DNA of 64,000 nucleotides, from NCBI RefSeq assembly GCF_019931145.1, contig NZ_JAIOUV010000001.1, positions 372,001 to 436,000 of the forward strand, in the 5' to 3' direction. A program made the position numbers and the translations under genes. A model generated the notes under the pieces. It was given only the letters and a program-made list of their open reading frames with translations, was not told where the DNA came from and made no database searches. This document shows, in pieces, positions 27,635 to 37,600 of the stretch (positions are counted from its first letter, which is position 1; each line of letters starts with the position of its first letter). This stretch comes from Marinicella meishanensis (lineage in GTDB: Bacteria; Pseudomonadota; Gammaproteobacteria; Xanthomonadales; Marinicellaceae).

Positions 27635-28255
27635 ATGAAGAAACTCATCACTACAGTAGTTTTTGCCACATTGTTCATCCCCTCTTTGTTGTTGGCCAAT
27701 CATCACCATGAACTGTATGAACAATTTACAGAAGAAAGCCTCATCCCGGTTCCAGAAAATGTGAAATCTTATGTGCAAGTACTGTTCAAAACGAATTTAA
27801 ACTTTTATCACGGCGCAGATGCTGAGATCGGTATCACCATGGTCGTATATTGGGAAGATGCAGCTAATGGAAATACTGCAAATACAGAAATTTTCATCAA
27901 AGAATATGTCAGTGAAGATGGTGGAAACTATTTACAGTATGAGTTTGGCAGTGACAAAAAGGTAAATCTTCTGAAACTCAGAGAAAGAATCAAAACCACT
28001 AAATTAAAAGGACAAAACTGCGAACTGTTGGTGGAAAAATTGATAGAAACCATTAACCTGCCCATAAAACCAGTCAATCATAATGAGTTTGGCAGAATTT
28101 TGATTTCTGATTCGAATGAAAGTATTGTGGTCAAAGGCTCTGGGTTAGATGGAATGGGAAAAGTGGTTTATGATGAATATGGTCAATTGTATGAACAAAA
28201 AGTTCGTGAAATGCGGCAGATCATTAAAGAATGCCGCAACAAACAATCTCAATAA
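27635..28255 (+). CDS. Secreted hypothetical protein, AT-rich
   Basis: The 206-residue product has a signal peptide (MKKLITTVVFATLFIPSLLLA) followed by NHHHEL and an alpha/beta body with no family I recognise. Two cysteines (in QNCELL and KECRNK) could form a disulfide in the periplasm. Codon use is visibly richer in A and T (AAA, AAT, TTA) than in neighbouring genes, which hints at recent acquisition. It diverges from xthA and is followed by ruvC after 59 bases. Confidence 0.65.
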   Translation: MKKLITTVVFATLFIPSLLLANHHHELYEQFTEESLIPVPENVKSYVQVLFKTNLNFYHGADAEIGITMVVYWEDAANGNTANTEIFIKEYVSEDGGNYLQYEFGSDKKVNLLKLRERIKTTKLKGQNCELLVEKLIETINLPIKPVNHNEFGRILISDSNESIVVKGSGLDGMGKVVYDEYGQLYEQKVREMRQIIKECRNKQSQ

Positions 28256-28314
28256 ATCAACAATCAAGGAATTCAATAACATAAAATAAAGCCTACCTTT
28301 GTTAACATTGAACC

Positions 28315-28830
28315 ATGCTGCGCATCATTGGCATCGATCCTGGCTCCCGGTTTACCGGCGTTGGTATCATTGACACCCAAGACCAAAAGATCCAACACGT
28401 ACATCACCAAACCATCGCTTGTGGTGACGGCGATTTTCCCGACCGTTTGAAAACCATCTTTGTGGCGGTCAATGAGTTGGTGCAACAATTCCGCCCGCAC
28501 GAAATGGCCATTGAAAATGTGTTCATGGCAAAAAACGCCAATGCCGCTTTGAAACTCGGACAGGCCCGCGGCGCGGCCATTTGTGCCACGGTGGCCAATG
28601 ACGTGGTGGTGCATGAATACGCGCCCAAAGCCATCAAACAAGCGGTGGTCGGTAAAGGCGGGGCGGACAAAAAACAAGTGCAATACATGGTGCAGCTGTT
28701 GCTTAACTTACCCGAGAAGGTGCAAAATGATGCGGCTGACGGCTTGGCAGTGGCGATTTGCCATGCCAACAACCGCTGGGCCCAACAACGGCTGGTGGCC
28801 AACAACACCAGCAACTGGAGAAAATTCTGA
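28315..28830 (+). CDS. ruvC: Holliday junction resolvase RuvC
   Basis: RuvC cuts Holliday junctions moved by RuvAB. The 171-residue enzyme has the four acidic catalytic residues in the expected places: Asp8 (GIDPG), Glu67 (AIEN), Asp139 and Asp142 (NDAADGLA). It is the first gene of the ruvC-ruvA-ruvB order; ruvA follows after seven bases. The usual upstream yebC is not present. Confidence 0.97.
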   Translation: MLRIIGIDPGSRFTGVGIIDTQDQKIQHVHHQTIACGDGDFPDRLKTIFVAVNELVQQFRPHEMAIENVFMAKNANAALKLGQARGAAICATVANDVVVHEYAPKAIKQAVVGKGGADKKQVQYMVQLLLNLPEKVQNDAADGLAVAICHANNRWAQQRLVANNTSNWRKF

Positions 28831-28837
28831 ACCGAAC

Positions 28838-29437
28838 ATGATAGGACGTTTACAAGGACAACTGGTACATGCCGACCCACCATCGCACCTGATCGTGGAT
28901 GTGGGCGGCGTTGGCTATGAAGTGGAAGCCCCCACCAGCGTGTTTTTTGAGCTGCCGGAGTTGAACCAGCCAATCACTTTGGTGATTCATCATTTGGTGC
29001 GAGAAGACGCCTCGATCTTATACGGTTTTCGCAGTTTTCCACAGCGCGACCTGTTCCGCACCCTGTTGAAAGTCAACGGCATCGGCGCCAAATCGGCCTT
29101 GGCCATCCTCTCCACCATGAGCTCGGCCGAGTTCGCCCAAGTGATTCAAGAACAAAACGTCAACGCCATCGTCAAAGTACCGGGTATCGGCAAAAAAACC
29201 GCCCAACGTTTGATCATCGAAATGAAAGACAAAGTCGATGTGACCAGTATGGACCCGGGTGATCCGAACCAACCTCAGGCCAGCCGTTTTGGCATACAAG
29301 CCGAAGCCGAATCGGCCTTACAAGCCTTGGGCTTCAAACCGATTGAGGCCGCGCAAATGGTCAAGCAGGTGGCCAAAGATGACATGAGTGCTGAACAAAT
29401 CATCCGCGAATGTCTGCAAATGAAAGGAGCTGGTTGA
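28838..29437 (+). CDS. ruvA: Holliday junction DNA helicase subunit RuvA
   Basis: The 199-residue product binds four-way junctions as a tetramer and loads RuvB. It starts [10 protein letters not shown] and contains [11 protein letters not shown], the [19 protein letters not shown] and [16 protein letters not shown] helix-hairpin-helix motifs, and a C-terminal three-helix domain for RuvB contact. Its TGA overlaps the ruvB ATG by one base. Confidence 0.97.
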   Translation: MIGRLQGQLVHADPPSHLIVDVGGVGYEVEAPTSVFFELPELNQPITLVIHHLVREDASILYGFRSFPQRDLFRTLLKVNGIGAKSALAILSTMSSAEFAQVIQEQNVNAIVKVPGIGKKTAQRLIIEMKDKVDVTSMDPGDPNQPQASRFGIQAEAESALQALGFKPIEAAQMVKQVAKDDMSAEQIIRECLQMKGAG

Positions 29438-30483
29438 TGGACCATGAGATGAATTTTGATGATCGGCTGATGGGTGGCATGGCCGAAAGCTCACAAGAAA
29501 AGATCATTGAAGCGAGCATCCGGCCGCAATCGTTGCAAGATTACTTGGGGCAAAAAGAAGTCAAAGAACAAATGGCCCTGTTCATTGCCGCGGCGCGCCA
29601 GCGCCAAGAGTCACTGGATCATGTGTTGATCTTTGGCCCACCGGGTTTGGGCAAGACCACCATGGCCCATGTGATTGCCCATGAAATGGGGGTGCAAATG
29701 CGCCAAACGTCCGGACCGGTGCTGGAAAAAGCCGGTGATTTGGCCGCTTTGTTGACCAACCTACAACCGCACGATGTGCTCTTTATCGACGAAATTCACC
29801 GATTATCGCCGGTGGTCGAAGAAATTTTGTACCCAGCCATGGAAGACTTTCAAATCGACATCATGATCGGAGAGGGCCCGGCCGCCCGGTCTATCAAACT
29901 GGATTTGCCACCGTTTACCTTGGTCGGTGCCACCACCCGCGCCGGCTTGTTGACCTCGCCATTGCGCGACCGTTTTGGCATCGTGCAGCGTTTGAAGTTC
30001 TATGACACCGAAGATTTGACCCAGATCGTCGCCCGTTCGGCCAGCATCCTCAACATCCAAGCCGATCAGGCCGGTTGTTTGGAGGTGGCCCGCCGTTCTC
30101 GCGGCACGCCACGGATTGCCAACCGTTTGCTCAGGCGGGTGCGGGACTATGCCGAAGTCAAGGGCGATGGGGTGATCACCGAGGCGATTGCCGCCAGTGC
30201 CATGAACATGTTGCAGGTGGACCAAAAAGGCTTGGATGAAATGGACCGCAAGTTGTTGTCGATCATCACCACCCAGTTCGAAGGCGGCCCGGTGGGGGTC
30301 AACTCCTTGGCCGCGGCCTTATCGGAAGAACGCGGCACGGTGGAAGATGTGATCGAACCGTATTTGATCCAACAAGGCCTGTTGGCCCGCACCGCCCGGG
30401 GCCGCATCGCGACGCCCAAAACCTGGCAAATCATGGGCTTGAACCCACCAAAAAACAGACACAATCAAGACCTGTTTGAATGA
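29437..30483 (+). CDS. ruvB: Holliday junction DNA helicase subunit RuvB
   Basis: RuvB is the AAA+ motor of branch migration. The 348-residue protein shows Walker A (GPPGLGKTT), Walker B (FIDEIHRL), sensor 1 (VGATTRAG), the arginine-finger region DRFGIV and a winged-helix end with [14 protein letters not shown]. The ATG at 29437 overlaps the ruvA stop and has AAAGGAG eleven bases upstream; earlier in-frame codons lie inside ruvA. ybgC follows after four bases. Confidence 0.97.
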   Translation: MDHEMNFDDRLMGGMAESSQEKIIEASIRPQSLQDYLGQKEVKEQMALFIAAARQRQESLDHVLIFGPPGLGKTTMAHVIAHEMGVQMRQTSGPVLEKAGDLAALLTNLQPHDVLFIDEIHRLSPVVEEILYPAMEDFQIDIMIGEGPAARSIKLDLPPFTLVGATTRAGLLTSPLRDRFGIVQRLKFYDTEDLTQIVARSASILNIQADQAGCLEVARRSRGTPRIANRLLRRVRDYAEVKGDGVITEAIAASAMNMLQVDQKGLDEMDRKLLSIITTQFEGGPVGVNSLAAALSEERGTVEDVIEPYLIQQGLLARTARGRIATPKTWQIMGLNPPKNRHNQDLFE

Positions 30484-30487
30484 AATC

Positions 30488-30886
30488 ATGAGTCAATACA
30501 CCCATCAATTCAGAGTCTATTATGAAGACACCGACGCCGGCGGGGTGGTCTACCACGCCAATTATTTGAACTTTTTCGAACGCACGCGGACAGAATGGTT
30601 GCGTTCCAAAGGTTTAGAACAAAGTGTGATGCGTGAACAGGCCAATGTGATTTTGGCCATCCGCAAAATGGAAATCGACTATGTGTTGCCCGCCCGGCTG
30701 GACGATTTGTTGACGGTGACCACCGCAGTGGAGTCCCACAGCAAAATCGCCATGGTGGTGCAACAGGCCATGTACGTGGGTGACACCCTGATGGCCAAAG
30801 CCCGTGTGCAAATCGTCAGTTTGAATGCCAGCAAATTCAAGCCGATGCGCTTTCCCACCCAATATTTAGAGGAGTTATTGTTTTGA
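30488..30886 (+). CDS. ybgC: Tol-Pal-associated acyl-CoA thioesterase YbgC
   Basis: The 132-residue hot-dog-fold thioesterase carries the catalytic motif [20 protein letters not shown]. YbgC hydrolyses acyl-CoA or acyl-ACP thioesters and is linked to phospholipid metabolism; it is the usual first gene of the tol operon, as here. The ATG at 30488 is taken over a TTG four codons upstream. Its stop overlaps the tolQ start (TTGA). Confidence 0.93.
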   Translation: MSQYTHQFRVYYEDTDAGGVVYHANYLNFFERTRTEWLRSKGLEQSVMREQANVILAIRKMEIDYVLPARLDDLLTVTTAVESHSKIAMVVQQAMYVGDTLMAKARVQIVSLNASKFKPMRFPTQYLEELLF

Positions 30887-31548
30887 ACGACAGCGGACAA
30901 TTTTATTACGAGATCATCATGAGCGCCTCCATGCCGGTGAAAGTGGTGATGATCATTTTGATCCTGGCTTCGGTTTGGTCGTGGTTGATCATTTTCGCCA
31001 AAGGTCGGGTGCTGTCCAGCGCCCAGGGCAAAGCCAAAAAGTTCGAAGAATACTTCTGGTCCGGGGTAGATCTGAATAAGCTGTATGACAACATCTCTGG
31101 CAAGAAAAACCAAGGTTTGGCGAAAATTTTCGAAGCCGGTTTCAAAGAATTCCAACGCAAAAAAACCGTGGGCAACATCTCCATCCAATCGATTGAAGGC
31201 TCAGATCGGGCCATGCGGGTGGCCTTGAACCGCGAGATCGAAGACATGGAAAGCCATTTGCCGACCCTGGCCACCATCGGTTCAACCAGCCCATACATTG
31301 GCCTGTTTGGCACGGTGATCGGTATCATGTTGTCGTTCCATGCCTTATCCGACGTCACCCAAGCCACCATTGCCTTGGTGGCGCCGGGTATTTCCGAGGC
31401 CTTGATTGCCACCGCGATGGGTTTGTTCGCGGCCATTCCAGCGGTGATTTTTTACAACAAATACAGCGACAAAGTGGAACGCATCTACGCCCAGTACGAC
31501 GCATTCAAAGAAGAGTTTTCCGCCATTTTGCATCGCCAGGTGGGGTGA
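30883..31548 (+). CDS. tolQ: Tol-Pal system proton channel subunit TolQ
   Basis: The 221-residue inner-membrane protein has three helices and the conserved [20 protein letters not shown] and [22 protein letters not shown] segments of TolQ/ExbB. With TolR it uses the proton gradient to power TolA during outer-membrane constriction. The start is a TTG with GAGGAG eight bases upstream, overlapping the ybgC stop; no ATG fits. Confidence 0.95.
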   Translation: MNDSGQFYYEIIMSASMPVKVVMIILILASVWSWLIIFAKGRVLSSAQGKAKKFEEYFWSGVDLNKLYDNISGKKNQGLAKIFEAGFKEFQRKKTVGNISIQSIEGSDRAMRVALNREIEDMESHLPTLATIGSTSPYIGLFGTVIGIMLSFHALSDVTQATIALVAPGISEALIATAMGLFAAIPAVIFYNKYSDKVERIYAQYDAFKEEFSAILHRQVG

Positions 31549-31552
31549 TTCC

Positions 31553-31969
31553 ATGCGTCGACCCAGAAAAGTCAAAGCCGAAATCAACGTGGTCCCATAC
31601 ATCGATGTGACCTTGGTGTTGTTGATCATTTTCATGATCACCACCCCCTTGATGAACCTGGGGGTGGATGTGAACTTGCCTGAATCGACTGCCAACACCA
31701 TCACCATCGAGACCGAGCCGGCGGTGGTCAATGTCACCGCCAACGGTGATCTGTACTTGAGTATCGGCGGTGAATATGAGCTGATTGATGCGGAAACCTT
31801 GACCCAAAAACTCACGGCTTTTGTCAAAGTCAATGACGAGTTACCGATCATGATTGGCGCCGATGAATCGGTCAGTTATGGTCAGGTGTATCAAGCCATG
31901 GCCATCGTGCAACAGGCCGGGGCCAAAAAAGTGGGCTTGATCAGTGATCCGGTGAAGCCCAAACAATAA
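31553..31969 (+). CDS. tolR: Tol-Pal system protein TolR
   Basis: The 138-residue protein has one N-terminal membrane helix with the essential Asp in INVVPYIDVTLVLLIIFM, then a periplasmic ExbD-like domain. It forms the stator/channel with TolQ. It begins four bases after tolQ and ends four bases before tolA. Confidence 0.95.
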   Translation: MRRPRKVKAEINVVPYIDVTLVLLIIFMITTPLMNLGVDVNLPESTANTITIETEPAVVNVTANGDLYLSIGGEYELIDAETLTQKLTAFVKVNDELPIMIGADESVSYGQVYQAMAIVQQAGAKKVGLISDPVKPKQ

Positions 31970-31973
31970 GCCC

Positions 31974-32759
31974 ATGAGTATTGCTGCTGAACAACGCCAA
32001 GGCCTGATTTATTCGGTGGGCCTGCACCTGGGATTGGTGTTTTTGTTGTTGTTCTCCACCCACCAAACCAGCATCACACCGCCCAAAGGGGTGGCGATTC
32101 AAGCCGAAATCATGGACTTGGAACAATTCATGAACAACCAACCCAAACCCCAGCAAACCAAGCCAGAACCACCCAAGCCGAAACCCGAACCGCCCAAGCC
32201 AGAGCCTCCCAAGCCTGAACCAAAGATTGAACAACCCAAGCCAGAACCATCCAAGCCGGTGGAACAGCCGGTGGTAAAACCGCAGGTGGATCCGGTCAAG
32301 CGTCAAGAAAAAACCGAGCGCCAAAAGCGCCTGGAAGAGTTGCGTCGAAAACGTCAAGAAGCCGAGCAACAAGCCGCCCAACAACCCGAAGTCAAACCCA
32401 GCGAAAACCCACCCGATGATGCCCCTGAAACCCAAGCACCGGTGGGGGTGGAAAACGGGGCCGAGGACCAACGGCGCACCCTACTGACCCAATACATTGG
32501 TGCCATCCAGTCGGCGGTGACCCGACAATGGGCTCGGCCCAGTGGCACACCCGCGGGTTTGCAGTGTCAAATCAAGGTCAACCAAATCCCCGGCGGTGGG
32601 GTGATCGATGTGTCCATCGGCAGCCCCTGTAATGCCAGTGCGGTGGTGCGCAACACCATCATCAATGCGGTGAAAAAGGCTGACCCCTTGCCCTATGCCG
32701 GGTTTGAGTCGGTGTTTGAGCGCCGCATTAATTTTATTTTTCAATACCAAGGAGACTGA
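31974..32759 (+). CDS. tolA: Tol-Pal system protein TolA
   Basis: The 261-residue protein has an N-terminal membrane helix (YSVGLHLGLVFLLLFS), a Pro/Lys/Glu-rich spacer of KPEPP-type repeats (about residues 58-105), a charged helical linker with KRQEKTERQKRLEELRRKRQ, and a C-terminal TonB-like domain with a Cys pair (LQCQIKV and GSPCNAS). It bridges the inner membrane to the outer membrane. The spacer is shorter than in E. coli TolA. The start follows the tolR stop by four bases. Confidence 0.92.
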   Translation: MSIAAEQRQGLIYSVGLHLGLVFLLLFSTHQTSITPPKGVAIQAEIMDLEQFMNNQPKPQQTKPEPPKPKPEPPKPEPPKPEPKIEQPKPEPSKPVEQPVVKPQVDPVKRQEKTERQKRLEELRRKRQEAEQQAAQQPEVKPSENPPDDAPETQAPVGVENGAEDQRRTLLTQYIGAIQSAVTRQWARPSGTPAGLQCQIKVNQIPGGGVIDVSIGSPCNASAVVRNTIINAVKKADPLPYAGFESVFERRINFIFQYQGD

Positions 32760-32762
32760 TGC

Positions 32763-34046
32763 ATGAAACGCAGCCTGTTTTTACTGATTTTGATCTGCAG
32801 CCAAACCAGCTGGGCGCAGTTGAACATCACCATTCAAGGTGAGAATGTTTCGGCGCTGCCGATTGCGGTGGTGGATTTTGTCAATCCCGGCGACCCGCTG
32901 GCCACCAACATGGCCGAGGTGATCCGCAATGACCTGGCCCGATCCGGACAATTCAAACCGCTGGACAACAGCCTGATCGTCGATCAACCGGGTTCTGATG
33001 CCGACCTCAACTTTGGCACCTGGCGCTTGTTGGGCTCTGAATACATCTCGTATGGCGACATCACGTACCTGGATGCTGGCCGCATGGAAGTGCGCTTTCG
33101 CTTGGCATCGGTGGCCGATCAGAAACAGCTGTTGGCTTTGACCCTGCCGCTGAACAGATCGCAAGCCCGCGCTGGTGCGCATTACATCGCCGACCGCATT
33201 TATGAAGAAATTTTGGGCGTGCCCGGGGTGTTTTCCACCAAGCTGGCTTATGTCACTGCCACCGACTCAGGCAATGGCATCAAGTACCAACTGATCGTGG
33301 CCGACTCCGATGGTTATGGCCCCCAGTCTCTGGTCACGTCCAATGAACCCTTGTTGTCACCGTCTTGGTCACCCGATGGCAAAAAACTGGCTTATGTGTC
33401 TTTTGAACAGGGCAATTCGGCGATTTACATCCAAGACCTGAGCACCGGATCGAGAACCTTGATGAGTAATTTTGAAGGCATCAACGGCGCGCCCAAGTTT
33501 TCCCCCAATGGCCAACGCCTGGCCATCACCTTGTCCAAATCCGGCAACCCGGAAATTTATGTGCTGAATGTGTTTGATAAACAATTGACGCAAATCACCA
33601 ACCACTGGGCGATTGACACCGAACCGGAGTGGTCACCGGATGGACAAACCCTGTTTTTCACTTCGGACCGGGGCGGCAAACCACAAATCTATCAAACCGA
33701 TCTGATCAACAAACAAGCCAAACGCATCACCTTTGAAGGCGATTACAACGCCCGGCCCAGTCTGTCACCGGATGGCAAATACATCGCCATGGTGCACGGC
33801 AACAACAACCGCTATCAGATTGCGTTGTACCACCGGCCGTCAAATACCATGCAAATGATCAGCCATGGTTCCTTGGATGAAACCCCGAGTTTCGCCCCCA
33901 ATGGTGCGATGGTGTTGTTCGCCACCAAAAACTCCGCCGGTCAGGGCTTGTTGAAGGCGGTTTCCACCGATGGCCAGACCTCCAACGATTTGGTGCTGTC
34001 CAATGGCCATGTGCGTGAACCCAACTGGTCACCGATCTTGCGATGA
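32763..34046 (+). CDS. tolB: Tol-Pal system beta-propeller protein TolB
   Basis: The 427-residue periplasmic protein has a signal peptide (MKRSLFLLILICSQTSWA), an N-terminal alpha/beta domain (LPIAVVDFVNPGDPLATNMA) and a six-bladed propeller with repeated SPDGKKLAY-like strands. TolB normally binds Pal and the TolA C-terminus. The gene usually next to it, pal, is absent; a zinc-ribbon/DUF3144 gene overlaps its stop by four bases instead. Confidence 0.95.
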   Translation: MKRSLFLLILICSQTSWAQLNITIQGENVSALPIAVVDFVNPGDPLATNMAEVIRNDLARSGQFKPLDNSLIVDQPGSDADLNFGTWRLLGSEYISYGDITYLDAGRMEVRFRLASVADQKQLLALTLPLNRSQARAGAHYIADRIYEEILGVPGVFSTKLAYVTATDSGNGIKYQLIVADSDGYGPQSLVTSNEPLLSPSWSPDGKKLAYVSFEQGNSAIYIQDLSTGSRTLMSNFEGINGAPKFSPNGQRLAITLSKSGNPEIYVLNVFDKQLTQITNHWAIDTEPEWSPDGQTLFFTSDRGGKPQIYQTDLINKQAKRITFEGDYNARPSLSPDGKYIAMVHGNNNRYQIALYHRPSNTMQMISHGSLDETPSFAPNGAMVLFATKNSAGQGLLKAVSTDGQTSNDLVLSNGHVREPNWSPILR

Positions 34047-34639
34047 GCCAAGACGGTCAAACAGTTGACTGTGATCAACATGGGCGCTCACCCATGGCCC
34101 ATGTGTGTCAGCACCTGCTGGCCGCCGGGGATGATGAGGCGGTGGGGTTTTATCAATCCTTCATTGATTTGGATGAAGACCGCGACACACATGCCTATGA
34201 GGCCTGGTGTCAAGCTTGTGACAATAAATTAATCAAAGCCGGTAACCAGTGGAATGAACTGTTGTCCCAACAGGCGGGGTTCAAAACGGTGTGTCGGTCC
34301 TGTTTTGATGACCTCAAAGACCAGCAAATGTTGTTGAACCCGGCTGCCATGGACATCACTTATGTGCCAGAAAATCCCGACACCCAGGCTTTTTTTGACT
34401 TGGCCGACGGCCTCATCAATCAGGCCAATGACTTCCCAGGCTCAATTGCCGATACCTGCGAATCCTTTGCTTTTGCGGCGGCGCGCTATGCGGCTTTTGA
34501 GGCCACCGCCCATGCCAAAGACGTGCAAGCCGACAAAGCCGAAATCATTGACTACTTCACCTTGCGATTCAAAGAGATGTTCATTGACAACCTGAACGAC
34601 TACATTGAAAACCAAAGTGATTACCTGAAAAAACCATGA
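34043..34639 (+). CDS. Zinc-ribbon-like/DUF3144 fusion protein
   Basis: The 198-residue cytoplasmic protein has an N-terminal half with putative metal ligands Cys10, His13, His20, Cys22, then CQAC at 56-59 and CRSC at 84-87, enough for two zinc sites. The C-terminal half (from DTQAFFDLADGLINQAN to YIENQSDYL) matches the small DUF3144 family, usually a stand-alone protein. The gene overlaps tolB by four bases where pal is expected. No enzymatic motif is present, and its link to Tol function is unknown. Confidence 0.78.
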   Translation: MSQDGQTVDCDQHGRSPMAHVCQHLLAAGDDEAVGFYQSFIDLDEDRDTHAYEAWCQACDNKLIKAGNQWNELLSQQAGFKTVCRSCFDDLKDQQMLLNPAAMDITYVPENPDTQAFFDLADGLINQANDFPGSIADTCESFAFAAARYAAFEATAHAKDVQADKAEIIDYFTLRFKEMFIDNLNDYIENQSDYLKKP

Positions 34640-34676
34640 ATGCGGCCATCCAACACAGACAAAAGCCACGCTGCAG

Positions 34677-34706
34677 TTGCTGACTCAATGGCTGTTCCAC
34701 TATACT
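34677..34706 (+). promoter_or_regulatory. Promoter of the TPR-GGDEF gene
   Basis: TTGCTG and TATACT are separated by 18 bases. Transcription would begin near 34713, shortly before the start codon. Confidence 0.55.
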
Positions 34707-34740
34707 GATTGGTCTTCAGTCTCGGGTCATGTGCAAACCA

Positions 34741-36660
34741 ATGATTAAGCTTAAAAACAGGTTTTGGCTGTGTCTGTGTCTGGGCCTGTTCTCAGCGTCG
34801 GCACTCGCTGATTTCAAGGTTTTTCAGGAGGCGCTGAACGCCACCCAAACCGAAAAAGCCAAACTGCTGCTGGTGCAAGAAACCGAGCCTGAAGTGGCCA
34901 ATTGGGGGGTCATTGACCAGGGCCGCTTCCACCACCAAAAAGGCTTGGTGTTGGAAATCAATGATCAGATAGAGGCCGCTAAACAAGCCTTCACCCAAGC
35001 CATCGAGATCTATGAAAAGGATGGCACGCCCAATGAGCATTGGGTCAGCAGTTTGTTTGACCGCTCCTACATGGACTACTTACTGACCAACGACCCCAAG
35101 GTTTACTGCCCGGACCGCAAGGCCGCGGTTGCCGTGGCCAGAAAGTTGGGCGAGGCCAAAGCCTTGGCCCGTGCTCTGGTGCGCCTGGCCTTTTGTTACC
35201 AGGAGGGGGTGGAGGGTTTCAAAATCGGCTTACAGGTGTTGGATGAAGCGGCCCGCATCGCCCAGGAAAACCAATTGGCCGGATCCATGACCGGCATGAT
35301 CCACAACGCCACGGCCAATCTGTATCGCTCCAAAAACATCCATGACAAGGCCTACGAATATTATGCCAAAGCCTACCAGGCTTGGGCCTTGCAGGGCCTC
35401 AAAGAAGACGTGCAAGACATGTTCAACATGCTGCACAACATGGTTGCTGAAAGCATCAAGACAGGGGCTTGGGAACAGGCCGATGGTCACGTCAATCAGC
35501 TGTTCCAAATGGCTGAAGAACACCCGGATTTCAGGGATTTCACCTTTTTTGCTTTTTACAACCAAGCGCAGGTGACTTATGCCCAAAACCAATTCTTGCC
35601 AGCCATCGAATCGATCGAAATGGCCCAGGAGCTGGCCGATACCACGCCTGAAACCTATTTTGTGAAAGTGCTCAAAGGGTTGCGGGTGGTGGCTTATTTT
35701 CGCTTGGGTGAATTCAACACCGCCGCTGAATACGTGGCCGAGGCCAAACAGGAAATTGGGGACCAAGCCTCCTTGCAAGAATTGCTGACCAAGCTGCAGG
35801 TGGTCGAGGCCCACCAAGCCGGTGAATATGGCCAAGCCCTGAGCCATTTGTGGTCGTTACTGGACCAAGCGGCTCAGTCCAAACATGAGTTTGTGAAAAA
35901 TGCCGTGGCCTTGGAATCGGTCACTTTTGATCAAAAAATCATCCCGTTTCAACAACAAGCGCTGGCCGATCAATTGACCATCCAACAGCTGGAGCTGGAA
36001 AAACAAACCAAACAAAGCCAAATCAACCAATTGGAGTTGGACAAACAAATCAAAGAAAACAAAATCAACCAACTGATTCTGACCCTCATCAGCATCGGCT
36101 TGTTGGGCTTGTTGTTGGCGTTTTGGCTGGTTTACCGCTCTCGCCACAAATACCTGGATTTATCGCGCACCGACCCCTTGACCAAAATCGCCAACCGGCG
36201 CCACATCATGGCGCTCGGACACCAGGCATTGAAACGCAGTCAGGAGCAAAAACAAGCCTTTTACTTGGCCATCATCGACATCGACAATTTCAAACAAATC
36301 AATGACCAGTACGGTCACGTGATGGGTGATCAGGTGATTAAGGCGGTGGTTCAGGTGTTGCGACAACACGCCGAAGGCGGGCCGCTGTTGGGCCGCATCG
36401 GTGGTGAAGAATTTGTCTTGATGGGGCCCAACAGCTCGTTTGATGTATTCAGCCAATTGTTGGATGCAGCCAGGACGCATGTGGCTGGTCTACAGATCGC
36501 CATGTCCGAACAAACTGTGGGGGTCACCATCAGTGGTGGTTATGTTGGAGCCAGCAGTTCAGCGGATACTTTGGAAGGCTTGATGAGTTTGGCTGATGAC
36601 GCTTTGTATCAAGCCAAGGCGGCGGGCAAAAACCAAATGGTGCTGGCCAGTCGGGATTGA
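34741..36660 (+). CDS. TPR-sensor diguanylate cyclase
   Basis: The product is about 639 residues. A signal sequence precedes a periplasmic region of TPR-type helical repeats (to about residue 380), a heptad coiled coil of IQQLELEKQTKQSQINQLEL type, one membrane helix (LILTLISIGLLGLLLAFWLV), and a cytoplasmic GGDEF domain with the intact motif GGEEF and the metal-binding DIDNFKQIND. It should make cyclic di-GMP. No RxxD inhibitory site is seen before the motif. The start could instead be the ATG at 34729; neither has a clear Shine-Dalgarno site. Confidence 0.88.
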   Translation: MIKLKNRFWLCLCLGLFSASALADFKVFQEALNATQTEKAKLLLVQETEPEVANWGVIDQGRFHHQKGLVLEINDQIEAAKQAFTQAIEIYEKDGTPNEHWVSSLFDRSYMDYLLTNDPKVYCPDRKAAVAVARKLGEAKALARALVRLAFCYQEGVEGFKIGLQVLDEAARIAQENQLAGSMTGMIHNATANLYRSKNIHDKAYEYYAKAYQAWALQGLKEDVQDMFNMLHNMVAESIKTGAWEQADGHVNQLFQMAEEHPDFRDFTFFAFYNQAQVTYAQNQFLPAIESIEMAQELADTTPETYFVKVLKGLRVVAYFRLGEFNTAAEYVAEAKQEIGDQASLQELLTKLQVVEAHQAGEYGQALSHLWSLLDQAAQSKHEFVKNAVALESVTFDQKIIPFQQQALADQLTIQQLELEKQTKQSQINQLELDKQIKENKINQLILTLISIGLLGLLLAFWLVYRSRHKYLDLSRTDPLTKIANRRHIMALGHQALKRSQEQKQAFYLAIIDIDNFKQINDQYGHVMGDQVIKAVVQVLRQHAEGGPLLGRIGGEEFVLMGPNSSFDVFSQLLDAARTHVAGLQIAMSEQTVGVTISGGYVGASSSADTLEGLMSLADDALYQAKAAGKNQMVLASRD

Positions 36661-36787
36661 TGGGGTGGTGTCCAGGGTCGTGACCCAAGACTCGGCTCAC
36701 CGCAGCGGGCAGGCCAGTGATCGAAACCGACTTGCTTCATGCAATCGGATGTTGTAAGACAGCAAGTCAACAAACCCTGGAGGCCCC

Positions 36788-37597
36788 ATGAAAATCTTGT
36801 TAGCCCTGTTGTTTTTTTGCAGCCAAGCCCAAGCCAACGTGCAACGCATGACGGCGCTGGTTGGGTCCCAATATGAAACCATTCACAGCCAGATCATAGA
36901 TCATGACTACCATATTTTTGTGCAGCTGCCCAAAAGCGCCACGACAGGGACAAAAAGCCGCTGGCCGGTGATCTATTTGTTGGATGGTGGCAACACCTTT
37001 CCGATGCTGGCCAGTTACCACAAATACCTGAATTGGCCCGGTGACACGCCGGAGATGATCTTGGTGGGGATTTCATATGGCACCGATGATTGGCGCCAAG
37101 GCAACCGCCGGTCGACCGACTACACCTTGCCCGCGGAGGGGCGAGACCACTACGGCGGGGCGGCCTTGTTCCATCGGTTTTTGACCGAAGAATTGATGCC
37201 CTGGGTGGAACGAACATACCCGGCTGACCCCAACCAGCGGTTGTTGTTTGGGCATTCTTTGGGTGGCCAGTTTGCTTTGTATTGTGCCATGTTTAAGCCG
37301 GACACCTTTGCCGGCATCATTGCCAGCAACCCCGCCATCCACAACAACACCGCATCATTCATGCAATCCCCACCAGCCACCCAGTCTCAACCCAAATTGG
37401 TGGTGGTGCAAGCCGACGGCGATGACCCCCGATATCAACAAGCCAGACAACAATGGCTTGACTATTGGCAACAACACCCCCACCATTGGCGACAACAGGT
37501 GATTACAGTGCCTGGACACAACCACATGAGCTCAGTACCGGCGGCCTTTCGCCAAGGCATGATGTGGTTATACCCACCCAAGCCAACTACCGAGTGA
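36788..37597 (+). CDS. Secreted esterase (alpha/beta hydrolase, esterase D-like)
   Basis: The 269-residue product has a signal peptide (MKILLALLFFCSQAQA) and the alpha/beta-hydrolase layout of the esterase D/IroE group: VIYLLDGGN after the oxyanion strand, nucleophile Ser in FGHSLGGQFALY, and the catalytic His near GHNHMSS. The group includes siderophore and sulfhydryl-ester hydrolases; the substrate is not known. GGAGG precedes the ATG at good spacing. The OsmC gene follows by three bases. Confidence 0.87.
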   Translation: MKILLALLFFCSQAQANVQRMTALVGSQYETIHSQIIDHDYHIFVQLPKSATTGTKSRWPVIYLLDGGNTFPMLASYHKYLNWPGDTPEMILVGISYGTDDWRQGNRRSTDYTLPAEGRDHYGGAALFHRFLTEELMPWVERTYPADPNQRLLFGHSLGGQFALYCAMFKPDTFAGIIASNPAIHNNTASFMQSPPATQSQPKLVVVQADGDDPRYQQARQQWLDYWQQHPHHWRQQVITVPGHNHMSSVPAAFRQGMMWLYPPKPTTE

Positions 37598-37600
37598 ACC

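Noticed and set aside
32150-32290. Short direct repeats resembling a CRISPR-like array
   Set aside because: They encode the KPEPP spacer of TolA, have no unique spacers and vary in unit length.
32099-32299. Gly/Ser/Leu repeat frame on the minus strand over tolA
   Set aside because: It is the antisense reading of the TolA Pro/Lys/Glu spacer repeats.
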